A DNA stretch of 64,000 nt from Pedobacter puniceum (lineage in GTDB: Bacteria; Bacteroidota; Bacteroidia; Sphingobacteriales; Sphingobacteriaceae), in contig NZ_WKJI01000001.1 in the NCBI RefSeq assembly GCF_009674685.1, positions 434,001 through 498,000 of the forward strand, written 5' to 3'. The translations under genes and the position numbers were made by a program. The notes below the pieces were generated by a model, which saw only the letters and a program-made list of their open reading frames with translations, was not told the origin of the DNA and did no database searches. Shown piece after piece: positions 31,909 to 40,852 of the stretch (its first letter is position 1; each line of letters begins with the position of its first letter).

Positions 31909-33285
31909 TTACTTCTTATTCTCTATAAAAGGTTTTAAAAACCTTACCGGGCTATTAAACTCTTTTGTGGTTTTTACCACATAATCCTGAAAAGAAGCTG
32001 CTGTATTTAAAACTGCTCCATCTTTCCAAGCAGCAAATATGGCATATTCAAAACTATTCTCCTTTGGTGCTTGAATTTTAAAAGTGTGGTTACCACCACG
32101 GTCTGCCGAGAATTGGTATTGTGGTTTGTAAACATCTTTCACAACAATGGCTTTTCCTATAAAATCCATCATGTATTCTGCTCTGTCATCTATCTTCTCT
32201 GGGTCTTTAATACCTTCTGGTCCAGAGGATATAATGATACCATTTTGTTGAAATAAATCTTCTTTACCCGGTTTTTTACGAATACCACATCCCATTAAAA
32301 CATCTAAGTTTTTGGGGAAAAACCTGGTGTAGTTTACTTGGCAAGTGCTATAGTTTTGATGCGCATAAGCTGTGTAAAATTGTTCTAGCTCATAAAAGCC
32401 TTTACCAGAATCCCAGTTCATGGTTTTTATTTTGATGATGGAGCGCATAGGACCGTTTACTACAACATCATAAGCATAACGGGTATCACTTATTTGCCCA
32501 GCATTCCACATACTTTTAGGTGCTAAAGCCGCTTTTGCAGGTGTAAAACGAGGTCGGGTGACAGAGTCTGGCTTTGCCGGATTTTCAAAAAGGCAGATAG
32601 CACCACCTCCAAAACTATCTCCTACACTTTGTATATCAGAACCTAAATCTTTAGAGATATTACTTACTCCGTAACCATCTAAATTTTCCATATATAGGCG
32701 TTGTGCCATCAGTAAAGGTTTTCTTTTAGCAAAAACATCTACCGAGTTTGCAAACCATATTTTCCAGCCTACATGTTCTGATTCCCAGAAAGGCATAATA
32801 TGTCTGGTATAACTGCCAATGTTTGCATGAGTATAATGTTTATTCCAACCTCTAATATTCTCGCCCATATAAATGTAAATGGTTTTACTTTCTTTAGGCT
32901 TTAAATCGGTCATGAAAAATAATTCATCCCAAATGCCATCTTTATCCAAATCATCTAATTGATGAAAAATGGCATGTCCGTTGGTTTCTTTCCTTAGCTC
33001 ATGCCCGCCTTGGTTTCTTAGTTGCTGTTCGCTAGGTTCTGGTGCTGGGGGTAAAGAAGGGTCTACCACAGTTATCCACATTTCATGAATATCAGGAAGG
33101 GGGAAATCTTTTCTTTTGATGATGATAGGGCAGTTTTCTCTGCTGATATCAAGATCATTTACTAAAGTATAAGCAATTCTTTGTGAAGGATAAAAATCGC
33201 CTTGCGTGTACCATGATTTATTTTGTGCAGAAGCAAAAACACTACAAAGCAATAACAAAGCCGATAGGATGGATTTTGTGAACAT
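31909..33285 (-). CDS. DUF4861 family exported protein
   Basis: 458 residues with a signal peptide (SILSALLLLCSVFASAQ). The mature protein matches DUF4861: DISRENCPIIIKRKDFPLPD near the start, DDLDKDGIWDELFFMTDLKP, WESEHVGWKIWFANSVDVF and RPLLMAQRL-like segment KRKPLLMAQRLYMENLDGYG, ending in a beta-rich domain. Proteins of this family appear in polysaccharide-use loci of Bacteroidota and are thought to be carbohydrate-active or accessory, but no activity is established as far as I know. No SusC/SusD genes are nearby, so the usual context is missing. It has its own terminator and is 80 bp downstream of the gluzincin operon. Confidence 0.85.
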   Translation of the reverse strand: MFTKSILSALLLLCSVFASAQNKSWYTQGDFYPSQRIAYTLVNDLDISRENCPIIIKRKDFPLPDIHEMWITVVDPSLPPAPEPSEQQLRNQGGHELRKETNGHAIFHQLDDLDKDGIWDELFFMTDLKPKESKTIYIYMGENIRGWNKHYTHANIGSYTRHIMPFWESEHVGWKIWFANSVDVFAKRKPLLMAQRLYMENLDGYGVSNISKDLGSDIQSVGDSFGGGAICLFENPAKPDSVTRPRFTPAKAALAPKSMWNAGQISDTRYAYDVVVNGPMRSIIKIKTMNWDSGKGFYELEQFYTAYAHQNYSTCQVNYTRFFPKNLDVLMGCGIRKKPGKEDLFQQNGIIISSGPEGIKDPEKIDDRAEYMMDFIGKAIVVKDVYKPQYQFSADRGGNHTFKIQAPKENSFEYAIFAAWKDGAVLNTAASFQDYVVKTTKEFNSPVRFLKPFIENKK

Positions 33286-33365
33286 GTTTTAAAATATGAT
33301 GTAAAAAAATTGGTTTATCGATATAGAAATCGATTTCAAATATAGCAATATTTTAAAAAGATGTT

Positions 33366-34130
33366 TTATCGGTAATAGAAATTAAAATTTCTTTCAAAAC
33401 TATCTAAGCCTCCAAATAAGATATCAAAAATTTGTTCTGTACTTAGTCCTTTCTTCATCATATTAGCCATTTTACCAATTAACAAAGGGTTTTGTTTGAT
33501 GATGTAATAAACCATACAGTAAGAGATGGTGTACATGTCTTTCACTTTGTTTTTGTCTTGCCAGCTGTTATGGCTGTTTAAGAAAGCACTGATGTTTGTA
33601 GGAGTATTTCTATTATCGACTTTCATTTTATCCAGATAATGAAATTGAGCATTCACTTGGATTTTATAGTTTTCTTCTTTTAGAGATTCTAAAAACTCTG
33701 CTAAACCTTCATTAAACCATCTGGGTGGGTTTTTGATGCTATGCCTTAGTAGGGCATGGCTCATCTCATGTAAAATAATCTCTATATCTGCAACGCTCTG
33801 GTAAAGTACGTAGGATTGGTTGGTTATGGGCGAATAAAATCCAGATTCTGTGAGTCCTTTTAAGCCAAATTCTTGTAAAAGGGCTCTAAAGTCTTTTCCT
33901 TTGTTATATAAGTTAATGTTGATAGTTAAGCTGTCATTTTCTGCATCCTTAAATAAACCATTAAAAATTTTCACTTCATAGGTTGCTAAGCGTTCTATTT
34001 TAGCTCTTTCTTCTGGTCTTAAGCTAAAACCAATTTCTTTAATTGCTAATTTCTGACTGTAACAGCCAAAGCTGCAAAGCAATAGTGATATAATGATAGA
34101 TAGTTTCACGAGTTTTAATTTTGCCACCAT
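33366..34130 (-). CDS. Exported gluzincin (peptidase MA-like) protein
   Basis: 254 residues with an N-terminal signal (LVKLSIIISLLLCSFGC). The zinc-peptidase signature is IILHEMSHALLRHSIKNPPR followed by WFNEGLAEFLE: His121, Glu122 and His125 form HExxH, and the downstream Glu in EGLAEF is the likely third ligand. This is the peptidase_MA (gluzincin) arrangement. It is the last gene of a tight minus-strand operon, and its start overlaps the end of the metallo-beta-lactamase gene by 16 bp. The substrate is unknown. Another protein with the same HExxH...WFxEG pattern is encoded by the first gene of the operon. Confidence 0.8.
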   Translation of the reverse strand: MVAKLKLVKLSIIISLLLCSFGCYSQKLAIKEIGFSLRPEERAKIERLATYEVKIFNGLFKDAENDSLTININLYNKGKDFRALLQEFGLKGLTESGFYSPITNQSYVLYQSVADIEIILHEMSHALLRHSIKNPPRWFNEGLAEFLESLKEENYKIQVNAQFHYLDKMKVDNRNTPTNISAFLNSHNSWQDKNKVKDMYTISYCMVYYIIKQNPLLIGKMANMMKKGLSTEQIFDILFGGLDSFERNFNFYYR

Positions 34131-35215
34131 TTTGTTGTTTTATCCATATTTGTTAAGGATAATGGTTCTCCTATACGTGGCGTTTGTAAGCTAAGGTTTT
34201 TTGCTTTAGCTACATAAGTTAGCTTATTTATAGGTTCTGTCCAGTTGTGTAAGGCTAAGCTAAATTTAGCCCAATGAACAGGCAGAAGTTGTTTGGTTTT
34301 TAAATCAGCGGCAGCTTGCGCAACTTGCTCTGGAAACATATGAATAAGCGGCCAGTTAGTGCCATATTGCCCACATTCTAGAATAGCTAAATCAAAAGGG
34401 CCGTATTTATCGCCTATAGTTTTAAAATGGGTATCATAGCCAGAATCTCCACCCAAGTAAATATTTAATTTATCACTTTTAAAAACAAAAGAGCTCCATA
34501 AAGTATTACCTCTGGTAAATTTCCTGCCAGAAAAATGTCTTGCCGGAGTAGCCGTTATCTTAAAATCTAAAAGCTGAGTTTCATCATGCCAATCTAAAGA
34601 TTTGATAGCTTCAGTGTTTGCTCCCCAGTGGATTAAATGGGCTTCAACACCTAAAGGAACAATGAAGTTTTTCGTCTTCGGAATTAATTTTTTGATAGTT
34701 TGGTAATCTAAATGGTCATAATGATCATGTGTGATGATTAAAATATCAATCTCTGGAAAATCAGCAGCGCCGTAATCATAGCTAAACTTAAATGGTTTCC
34801 CGAAAAGTGGGATAGGAGAGGCTCTGTTGAAAACAGGGTCAACCAGAATGGTTTTTCCATCAATAAGCATCAAATAGGATGAATGCCCGAACCAAATGAT
34901 TAAGGGTTCATCAGATTTAAGGTTTTTTAAATCGGTTTTAACAACTTCAATTGGTTGCTTAGGCTCTGTTTCTTCTTTGTTAAAAATAAACTCTTGTAAA
35001 ACTTTAAAAAAAGATGATTCTGGCAAGCTTACTGTAGTTGGTGAAAGGTTTTGGAAGCTTCCATCTTTGTAATTTGGTGAAGCTTCTATTCTTTTGATTT
35101 GTGTTTCGTTTGGTGAGCCACCAAAAACCGCCGACTGTAAAAATAGGTAAGTCGCAATTGCTAATGAAGCAATAAAAACTAAGAAGTATAGCATCATTTT
35201 TTTAAATACCCGCAT
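34115..35215 (-). CDS. MBL-fold metallo-hydrolase, membrane-anchored
   Basis: 366 residues. One N-terminal hydrophobic helix (MLYFLVFIASLAIATYLFL) is followed by a metallo-beta-lactamase domain of the NAPE-PLD/UlaG type: LIIWFGHSSYLMLIDGKTIL, the metal-binding ITHDHYDHLDYQTI, ATPARHFSGR, LGGDSGYDTHF and LPVHWAKFSLALHNW. The metal ligands are intact. Relatives hydrolyse phosphodiesters in N-acyl phosphatidylethanolamine or cyclic ascorbate phosphate. Here a membrane lipid or envelope substrate is plausible because of the anchor, but that is inference. It overlaps the flanking genes on both sides by 14-16 bp, indicating co-translation. Confidence 0.88.
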   Translation of the reverse strand: MRVFKKMMLYFLVFIASLAIATYLFLQSAVFGGSPNETQIKRIEASPNYKDGSFQNLSPTTVSLPESSFFKVLQEFIFNKEETEPKQPIEVVKTDLKNLKSDEPLIIWFGHSSYLMLIDGKTILVDPVFNRASPIPLFGKPFKFSYDYGAADFPEIDILIITHDHYDHLDYQTIKKLIPKTKNFIVPLGVEAHLIHWGANTEAIKSLDWHDETQLLDFKITATPARHFSGRKFTRGNTLWSSFVFKSDKLNIYLGGDSGYDTHFKTIGDKYGPFDLAILECGQYGTNWPLIHMFPEQVAQAAADLKTKQLLPVHWAKFSLALHNWTEPINKLTYVAKAKNLSLQTPRIGEPLSLTNMDKTTKWWQN

Positions 35216-36086
35216 CGTTAGAAACTCCTTTAGCTATACTCTCTGCCCAATCTTGCTCTCCTTTACCTTGTGCTATAGCGCCGAGTAAGCGGTTATAAAC
35301 CAAGTTAAGTAATGGAGCAGGCATTTCTGCATCTAAAGCCATTTTAGAGGCTAAGCGAGCATCTTTAAAGCCCAGTGTAGATTTAAAACCTACCGGTTGA
35401 TAATTGTTGTTGGCAATTAAAGTTCCGTAGTTTTTATAAATAGGAGCATTAAAAACTGTATTTCCAAAGAAATCAGCTACCTGCTTACGGTCTAAACCAT
35501 TTTTTTCTGCCAGAGTAAAGGCTTCTGCCATGGTTTCCATAGAAGCCATAATCATGAAATTGCCAGTAAGTTTAAGCACATTGGCGGCTTTAACATCCTC
35601 ACCAAAATCATAAACGGCTTGTCCAACTTGTTCTAACAATGGCTTAGCCAATTGTTTAGCCTGTTCTTGCCCTGATAAACAAATGAATAATTTTGCTTCT
35701 GCGGCAGCGGTTGGTCGGCCAAAAACAGGGCTACTTAAATAAAAAGAGCCATTTTTTTGGTGCATTTCATTTAAGTTGGCAGCGGTTTCTGGCGCTATAG
35801 TACTCATGCTGATGTGTATTGCACCTTTTTTTAAAGCTAAGATAAAGCCGTTTTCACCTTTACATACTTGATTTAAAGAGTCATCATCAGCAAGCATGGT
35901 AAAAATAAAATCTTTATCGGCAACAGCTTCTGCTGGGCTACTTGCCAGTTGAAAATTTCCTGTAAGTTGTTGTGCTTTTACGGCAGAGCGGTTATAGACA
36001 CTTACTTCATGCCTGGCATTAATGAGGTTTTGTGCTATGGGAATACCCATATTTCCTAAACCAAGGAAAGCTATTTTCTTTGTCAT
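35202..36086 (-). CDS. NAD(P)-dependent beta-hydroxyacid dehydrogenase
   Basis: 294 residues from the ATG at 36086, which leads straight into the Rossmann motif (KKIAFLGLGNMGIPIAQNL). An upstream ATG at 36116 would overlap the LapA-like gene by 29 bp and add ten unrelated residues. Family signatures are visible: FTMLADDDSLNQVC, the substrate loop FYLSSPVFGRPTAAAEAKLF, and the catalytic Lys region NVLKLTGNFMIMASMETMAE. The family includes 3-hydroxyisobutyrate, tartronate-semialdehyde and glyoxylate/succinic-semialdehyde reductases; the substrate is unresolved. It lies in the five-gene operon between the LapA-like and MBL genes. Confidence 0.9.
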   Translation of the reverse strand: MTKKIAFLGLGNMGIPIAQNLINARHEVSVYNRSAVKAQQLTGNFQLASSPAEAVADKDFIFTMLADDDSLNQVCKGENGFILALKKGAIHISMSTIAPETAANLNEMHQKNGSFYLSSPVFGRPTAAAEAKLFICLSGQEQAKQLAKPLLEQVGQAVYDFGEDVKAANVLKLTGNFMIMASMETMAEAFTLAEKNGLDRKQVADFFGNTVFNAPIYKNYGTLIANNNYQPVGFKSTLGFKDARLASKMALDAEMPAPLLNLVYNRLLGAIAQGKGEQDWAESIAKGVSNDAGI

Positions 36087-36087
36087 T

Positions 36088-36399
36088 TTAACTGATATAA
36101 TCTCGGTCTTCATCACTTAAACCTTTTTTGTCATTATGATTTAAGTAGTCGTCATTGGGGTTGTTTACTTCAAAAGGAATATCTCTTGCACTTTCTGTAG
36201 CTAAAGGTGTTTTCTTTTTTGGTCTGGCAATAATTAATCCCAGTATAAAACCAAACACGGTTACAATGAGCATCATGAGGAGTTTAGAAACGTAAATTTC
36301 TTTCCAGAGGATGGTGAACAAAACTTCATCGGTGTTTTGCATAAAAACAACGGTAATTAAGACCGATAGTATGATAATTGTTAATGTTTTAAAGCTCAT
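36088..36399 (-). CDS. LapA-domain (DUF1049) membrane protein
   Basis: 103 residues with two transmembrane helices (about 3-19 LTIIILSVLITVVFMQN and 38-58 LLMMLIVTVFGFILGLIIA), followed by a charged cytoplasmic tail (ARPKKKT, ending DEDRDYIS). This matches the LapA/DUF1049 family, whose E. coli member works with LapB in controlling lipopolysaccharide synthesis. No LapB is nearby, so that function should not be assumed. Its start is 1 bp after the stop of the large barrel gene, and its stop is 1 bp before the dehydrogenase ATG. Confidence 0.82.
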   Translation of the reverse strand: MSFKTLTIIILSVLITVVFMQNTDEVLFTILWKEIYVSKLLMMLIVTVFGFILGLIIARPKKKTPLATESARDIPFEVNNPNDDYLNHNDKKGLSDEDRDYIS

Positions 36400-36400
36400 A

Positions 36401-39253
36401 TCAATAATTTAAAATCAAACCAAATTCGAATATCGGTTTTTTGTTGGTGCTTTCTTCAGCAGGCATAATAATTTTTGTACCGAAGTCTACATTTGGTAAG
36501 TAAAATCTCAGAATATTTAAGTCAGTTCTTAACTCGGCACCATAAGACCTTAACCCATTTCCTTTTCCTATATTTTCAAAATCAGTGAAAACGCCGCCTT
36601 TAAAACGTTTGATATAAGCTAGTGGTCCAACCTCCCAATCGGGGTAAGCAATAGGGAAACGGTAATCAAGTAAGAAAGAGTTATGCAATTTTTGAAGTGC
36701 AGGTAAATTAAGAAAGCCGCTTGCTCTAGCAATATCAGTATTAAACCTATAAACGCCACTGTTGCTTTGCCAGTTAAAGTTAAGCTGTAAACTGTGGTTG
36801 CTAAACAAACCTGGTGTATTTACAGAAGTTTTTAAAATGAGGTTGCTGCCATCAAAATTATTATCAAATGGTAAATGCTCATACAGGATGTTTAAATTAA
36901 CCAGCCAAGGCGTAGCTAAATCTCTCTCGCTTCTTAAAGTTCCTAAGCCCATATAAAATTGATATTTCATAGGGAAGCTTATTTGCATAGGGAAATTATT
37001 AGGTTGTAAACTTAAATCGTATCTGCTAGTATAGCCGCTACTGATGTTAAAGCCCGTAGAAAAGCCTTTATTTAACCAATTGGTTGAAAAAGGAATAGTG
37101 ATACCAAAATTACTTACATGTTCTCTCCAGGTAAAAGGCACAACGGTTTCTCCGTTAGGTCTAACCAATCTTACATAGCTAAGTCTTCCACGGTTTTCAT
37201 AATCAGCAGTAAAAATAGGGTAGTACTTTTTGAAGCTTATGGCAGCCCGGTACTCGTTGGTTCTTAATCCCGCATTATAGGCATATCCTAGGGTTGATGA
37301 AAAAGTATTGAGCTTATTGTCTGATGCTAAATCAAAACCAATCACGTATTGATTGTCTATTTCACTTTCTGTATTTGTAGGTCTTAAACTGTGGAAATAA
37401 AATAAGTGAGCTGCTTCTTTGTAGGGTTTAACTGGATATTCCTTTTCAGGGATGTCTTGAAAAACGTTAGAAGTGTTTTCCTGCGATATGAGCGGTTTAA
37501 AATATTCTAAGAAGTAATTACCCTCGTTTGAGCTTAAAGTTGCTCTAGTGTTGTTTAAATCAATTGATACGATGCGATGACCGGTGTGTTGATAATCGCT
37601 AAAATATATTTTTTGATTTTTAACATCATAAGAAGGTTGGTAAGCGCCAAATTGAGCATCGCTGATTCTGCTTATTGCTTTTGTTGCCAAATCAAAACTG
37701 TAAATATTATCTGTACCGTTAAAGTGGGCTTTAAAAAGAATTTGCTGGTTGGCAAACGTAGGTCTGGATATTAATTGCCTTACCGGAGCAAATAATTTCT
37801 CTATAGCACCATTTTCTAAATTATAAACCAGTAAGGTTTTTCCATCTTGGTTTAACGCTGTTACCACTACTTTTTTACTTGCATTATCATATTGTGGTGT
37901 TTGTAAAATATATTTTTCGGGGTTTGGATAGCTTTTTAATTCTTCTCCATTTTGCGCACTTAACTCAACTAAAGAAAATTGATTGTCATAACTAACTTTT
38001 ACTGCGATTATTTTTTTACCATCTGAAGATAGGGCAGGAGAGAAGTATCTGCTCTTATGAGTTAACTGTTTAAATGTTTTGTCTTTGAGGTTGTAAATAC
38101 AAATAACATTAAAAGACTGCTTACCGTATCTTTTATCCTGACGGTATTCATCCCAAACCAATAGGTTAGCTGCATAATGCAAATTAGGCTCTAACTGAAA
38201 ACCTATTCTTAAAAGTGTTTCTTCTTTTTTGTTTTTGATGAGCGTGATAGCAGGTGTCTCTGCATAAGACTTTTTTATGCATACCAATTCACCTTCGGCT
38301 GTTAGGTAAGGTAGTTGATAAAAAGTGGGTATCTCGGCTTCTTCATGGTAAGCTGTTTGGTATAAAGTTTTACCCGATGTATTTGACTGCTTTGTCCAAA
38401 GCGAGTCTAGCTCTTGCATGGTGTTTTTATAAAGTTGATGAGTACCTATGCCAGCATGTTTTTTTAGGGAGGATGAGAAGTTATAAGGGCGTATAGGAAA
38501 GCGGGCCATTCTACTTAAAGTTTTATCTAAAATTTGCTCGCCAAAATCTCTTCTTATTTTGCTGGTGAGGAAGTAGCCCAAGGTGTAATAATTGGGTACG
38601 ATATCTTTGAACGAACCCAGATAATTTTTGGAGTAGGAGTAGTTTTTGTTACTACCTAAGTTGGTTCTTAAAGCAAGTTCAAAATAGGGTTGCCTGCCTC
38701 GTCCTCCGGGGCTTAAAACTGTCTCCGTAACAACGGCATCTCCTTCAAAAAACCAAGGTGGTAAATTAATACCGAAGAGTGCCAATTTTAACTCTTCAAA
38801 AATTGGAGCGCCTAAACTCGGTACTAACTTATCAAACTGTACAACGTGTCTAAGCTCATGTAAAGCCAAACCATTTAGCCAGTCTTGCGAGTCGAATTCC
38901 TGAGAAGGGATAGTGTAAAACTCTGACCTTCTTGGGGCCATTTGCACAAAGCCATTTGATACCACGCCACGGTTCTGTAGGATGATAGAGATAGGCTTTG
39001 GTTTACGACCTAAAGACTTGCTTACATCATCTATCATTTTCTCTAGCAAATTGGCCATTCGTTGCGCATCTTTTTCTAAGAGGGTAGGGTAGATGATTTG
39101 AAACTGTGGCGTGTTAATTTGATTAAACTTTACACTTGGTGGGTTTTGTTCGCTACTAAAAAGTTGTCCAAAAACCTTATATGAATTAAAGGTTGAGATT
39201 AATAAAGTTAAAATACTGATTATAAATATTTTATGTTGATTTTTTGCTCTCAT
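36401..39253 (-). CDS. Large gluzincin / TolB-like propeller / outer-membrane barrel protein
   Basis: 950 residues, first gene of a five-gene operon. A signal peptide (IFIISILTLLISTF to VFGQ) is followed by a gluzincin-type domain with His122-Glu-Leu-Arg-His126 (GLALHELRHVVQFDK) and a candidate third ligand Glu170 in PPWFFEGDAVVTE. Residues 300-600 form repeated beta-propeller blades with TolB-like phrases (YFSPALSSDGKKIIAV, RPTFANQQILFKAHFNGTDN, QKIYFSDYQHTGHRI). The C-terminal third is a beta-barrel (GFDLASDNKLNTFSSTLGYA to PIFEFGLILNY). I infer an outer-membrane anchored surface or periplasmic metalloprotein; no activity is known to me. Its partners are LapA-like, a dehydrogenase, an MBL hydrolase and a second HExxH protein. 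Confidence 0.82.
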   Translation of the reverse strand: MRAKNQHKIFIISILTLLISTFNSYKVFGQLFSSEQNPPSVKFNQINTPQFQIIYPTLLEKDAQRMANLLEKMIDDVSKSLGRKPKPISIILQNRGVVSNGFVQMAPRRSEFYTIPSQEFDSQDWLNGLALHELRHVVQFDKLVPSLGAPIFEELKLALFGINLPPWFFEGDAVVTETVLSPGGRGRQPYFELALRTNLGSNKNYSYSKNYLGSFKDIVPNYYTLGYFLTSKIRRDFGEQILDKTLSRMARFPIRPYNFSSSLKKHAGIGTHQLYKNTMQELDSLWTKQSNTSGKTLYQTAYHEEAEIPTFYQLPYLTAEGELVCIKKSYAETPAITLIKNKKEETLLRIGFQLEPNLHYAANLLVWDEYRQDKRYGKQSFNVICIYNLKDKTFKQLTHKSRYFSPALSSDGKKIIAVKVSYDNQFSLVELSAQNGEELKSYPNPEKYILQTPQYDNASKKVVVTALNQDGKTLLVYNLENGAIEKLFAPVRQLISRPTFANQQILFKAHFNGTDNIYSFDLATKAISRISDAQFGAYQPSYDVKNQKIYFSDYQHTGHRIVSIDLNNTRATLSSNEGNYFLEYFKPLISQENTSNVFQDIPEKEYPVKPYKEAAHLFYFHSLRPTNTESEIDNQYVIGFDLASDNKLNTFSSTLGYAYNAGLRTNEYRAAISFKKYYPIFTADYENRGRLSYVRLVRPNGETVVPFTWREHVSNFGITIPFSTNWLNKGFSTGFNISSGYTSRYDLSLQPNNFPMQISFPMKYQFYMGLGTLRSERDLATPWLVNLNILYEHLPFDNNFDGSNLILKTSVNTPGLFSNHSLQLNFNWQSNSGVYRFNTDIARASGFLNLPALQKLHNSFLLDYRFPIAYPDWEVGPLAYIKRFKGGVFTDFENIGKGNGLRSYGAELRTDLNILRFYLPNVDFGTKIIMPAEESTNKKPIFEFGLILNY

Positions 39254-39950
39254 CTAATCTTTATGCTAATTATTTTAGTATTAAGGTTTTTTGATGTTTT
39301 TATTTATTTGAATTTATATTTTATTTGAATTTTATAAATATCTGATTTTTAAATTTTTATAACTATTTATATGAAATCAAAAATAAGATGTTTTTGTGTT
39401 TAAGAACGTCTATTTTTTATTAAAATAGGCCTCTTTTTACCTTTCCAATATAGTCTTTTTAAGTCATTAAAAAAATACACTAAGAAGAAGTTTTGATGTT
39501 CTTTTTTCTTGTTCAAGGAAGCTCTAAAAATTTTTGTTTTTTAAAAATTGTATACAAAATGGTCAAGCTGATCAACTTGGATTTGATATTTACGATTTGT
39601 ATTTGTCGTCGTTTTTCTTTTGGTATGAGCTAAAAAGTAGGTTCAATTTGAAGCTGCTATTTTTGAATTTAATAAAGATTTTTACTGATACTTAGTGTAT
39701 TTGTGTTGGTTTTTATGAATGAATAATTAAGTTAATATAATTAAGCTAGGATGTTTTACCAGAGCTTAAGAATAGGCGAGGTTAAAACAAGAATTAATGT
39801 CTTAAATATGATTATAGGATGATTATGATGAGGCTTATTCTTGATATGAAACACATCATTATTAAGCTTAAGAATAGGATATATTAATAAGAAAATAAGC
39901 CCCAAAGCAAGCCATGAAACTGTTCAAGAAATAAGAGATAAATAATCTTT
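39254..39950. other. 697-bp gene-free AT-rich region
   Basis: No open frame with coding character was found on either strand. The left part should hold the promoter of the 950-residue protein gene. The 13-bp word GCTTAAGAATAGG occurs at 39764-39776 and again at 39866-39878, and AAGAATAGGC can pair with GCTTATTCTT at about 39833-39842, so alternative stems are possible. A weak AT-only hairpin lies at 39410-39428. There is no convincing RNA gene, terminator or mobile element. Confidence 0.5.
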
Positions 39951-40850
39951 TTAAGGGTGTAAATTCTTGCTTAATTTTCTTTTCTCGAGTCTAGTTTTTA
40001 CAATGGGATATAAGAAAATTGTTGCTAAAATAATGCTTGCTCCGGCGTAAAATCCGTTAGTCATTTGCTCGTCTTTTCCGAAGATAAATAAGGCTAAAAT
40101 GATGGCGTAAACAGGTTCTAAATTGGTGATTAAAGCTACCCTAAAAGCACTCAATTCTTTCATTACCATTACCCCTGCAACGTATGCTACTGAGGTACAA
40201 ATAATACCTAAAATGAGTAAATAAATAATGTCTGAAAGGTTTAAAATCATGGCTTTAGTGTAGCCATTTGTAAGTAATAAATAGAAAGAAATCCAACAAA
40301 AAGCGCCTATCAATTCATAATAAGTAATAACTGTTGCAGCTCTATTTTTTACTTGTTTAGAGTTGATAATAGAGAAAATACTGGCACAAAAGGCACTTGA
40401 AATCCCCATAATAATACCAGTTTCGTACTCGGTTTCAAACTTAAAAATCATGTAAATTCCTAAAATAATTAGAAAACCGACTAAAATCTCGAGTTTGGAA
40501 ACAGATTTGGAGCTAAATAAAGGCTCTAGAACGGCTGTAAATAAAGTTAGGGATGAAAGGCACACCATAGCAACAGATACGGTAGAAGCTTTAATAGAGC
40601 CAAAAAACAAGATCCAGTGTAAGCCAACAATTCCACCAGTTAAAAAAAGCTTTAAAAATTGTTCTTTATTAACTCTAAAATCTATCTTTTTATATTTAAA
40701 CCAAAGGTATAAAGAGCTAAAGGCTATTAATACTCTGTACCATGTTAAATGTGTTTCATTGATAGATATAAGGGCTCCTAAAATAGCAGTAAAACCCCAT
40801 ACAAACACAGTTAAGTGTAAGATTAGCACATTGTTTAGCTTAATTTTCAT
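39951..40850 (-). CDS. EamA/DMT-family metabolite exporter
   Basis: 299 residues with ten hydrophobic helices in two EamA halves. First half: LHLTVFVWGFTAILGALI, then RVLIAFSSLYLWF and GLHWILFFGSIKASTVSVAM. Second half: GISSAFCASIFSIINSKQ to AYVAGVMVMKELSAFRVALI, with the typical TNLEPVYAIILALFIFGKD. It belongs to the drug/metabolite transporter superfamily, which exports amino acids, purines or related metabolites. The substrate is unknown. It starts 2 bp after the stop of the LptF/LptG gene and so is the third gene of the tgt operon. Confidence 0.92.
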   Translation of the reverse strand: MKIKLNNVLILHLTVFVWGFTAILGALISINETHLTWYRVLIAFSSLYLWFKYKKIDFRVNKEQFLKLFLTGGIVGLHWILFFGSIKASTVSVAMVCLSSLTLFTAVLEPLFSSKSVSKLEILVGFLIILGIYMIFKFETEYETGIIMGISSAFCASIFSIINSKQVKNRAATVITYYELIGAFCWISFYLLLTNGYTKAMILNLSDIIYLLILGIICTSVAYVAGVMVMKELSAFRVALITNLEPVYAIILALFIFGKDEQMTNGFYAGASIILATIFLYPIVKTRLEKRKLSKNLHP

Positions 40851-40852
40851 GA

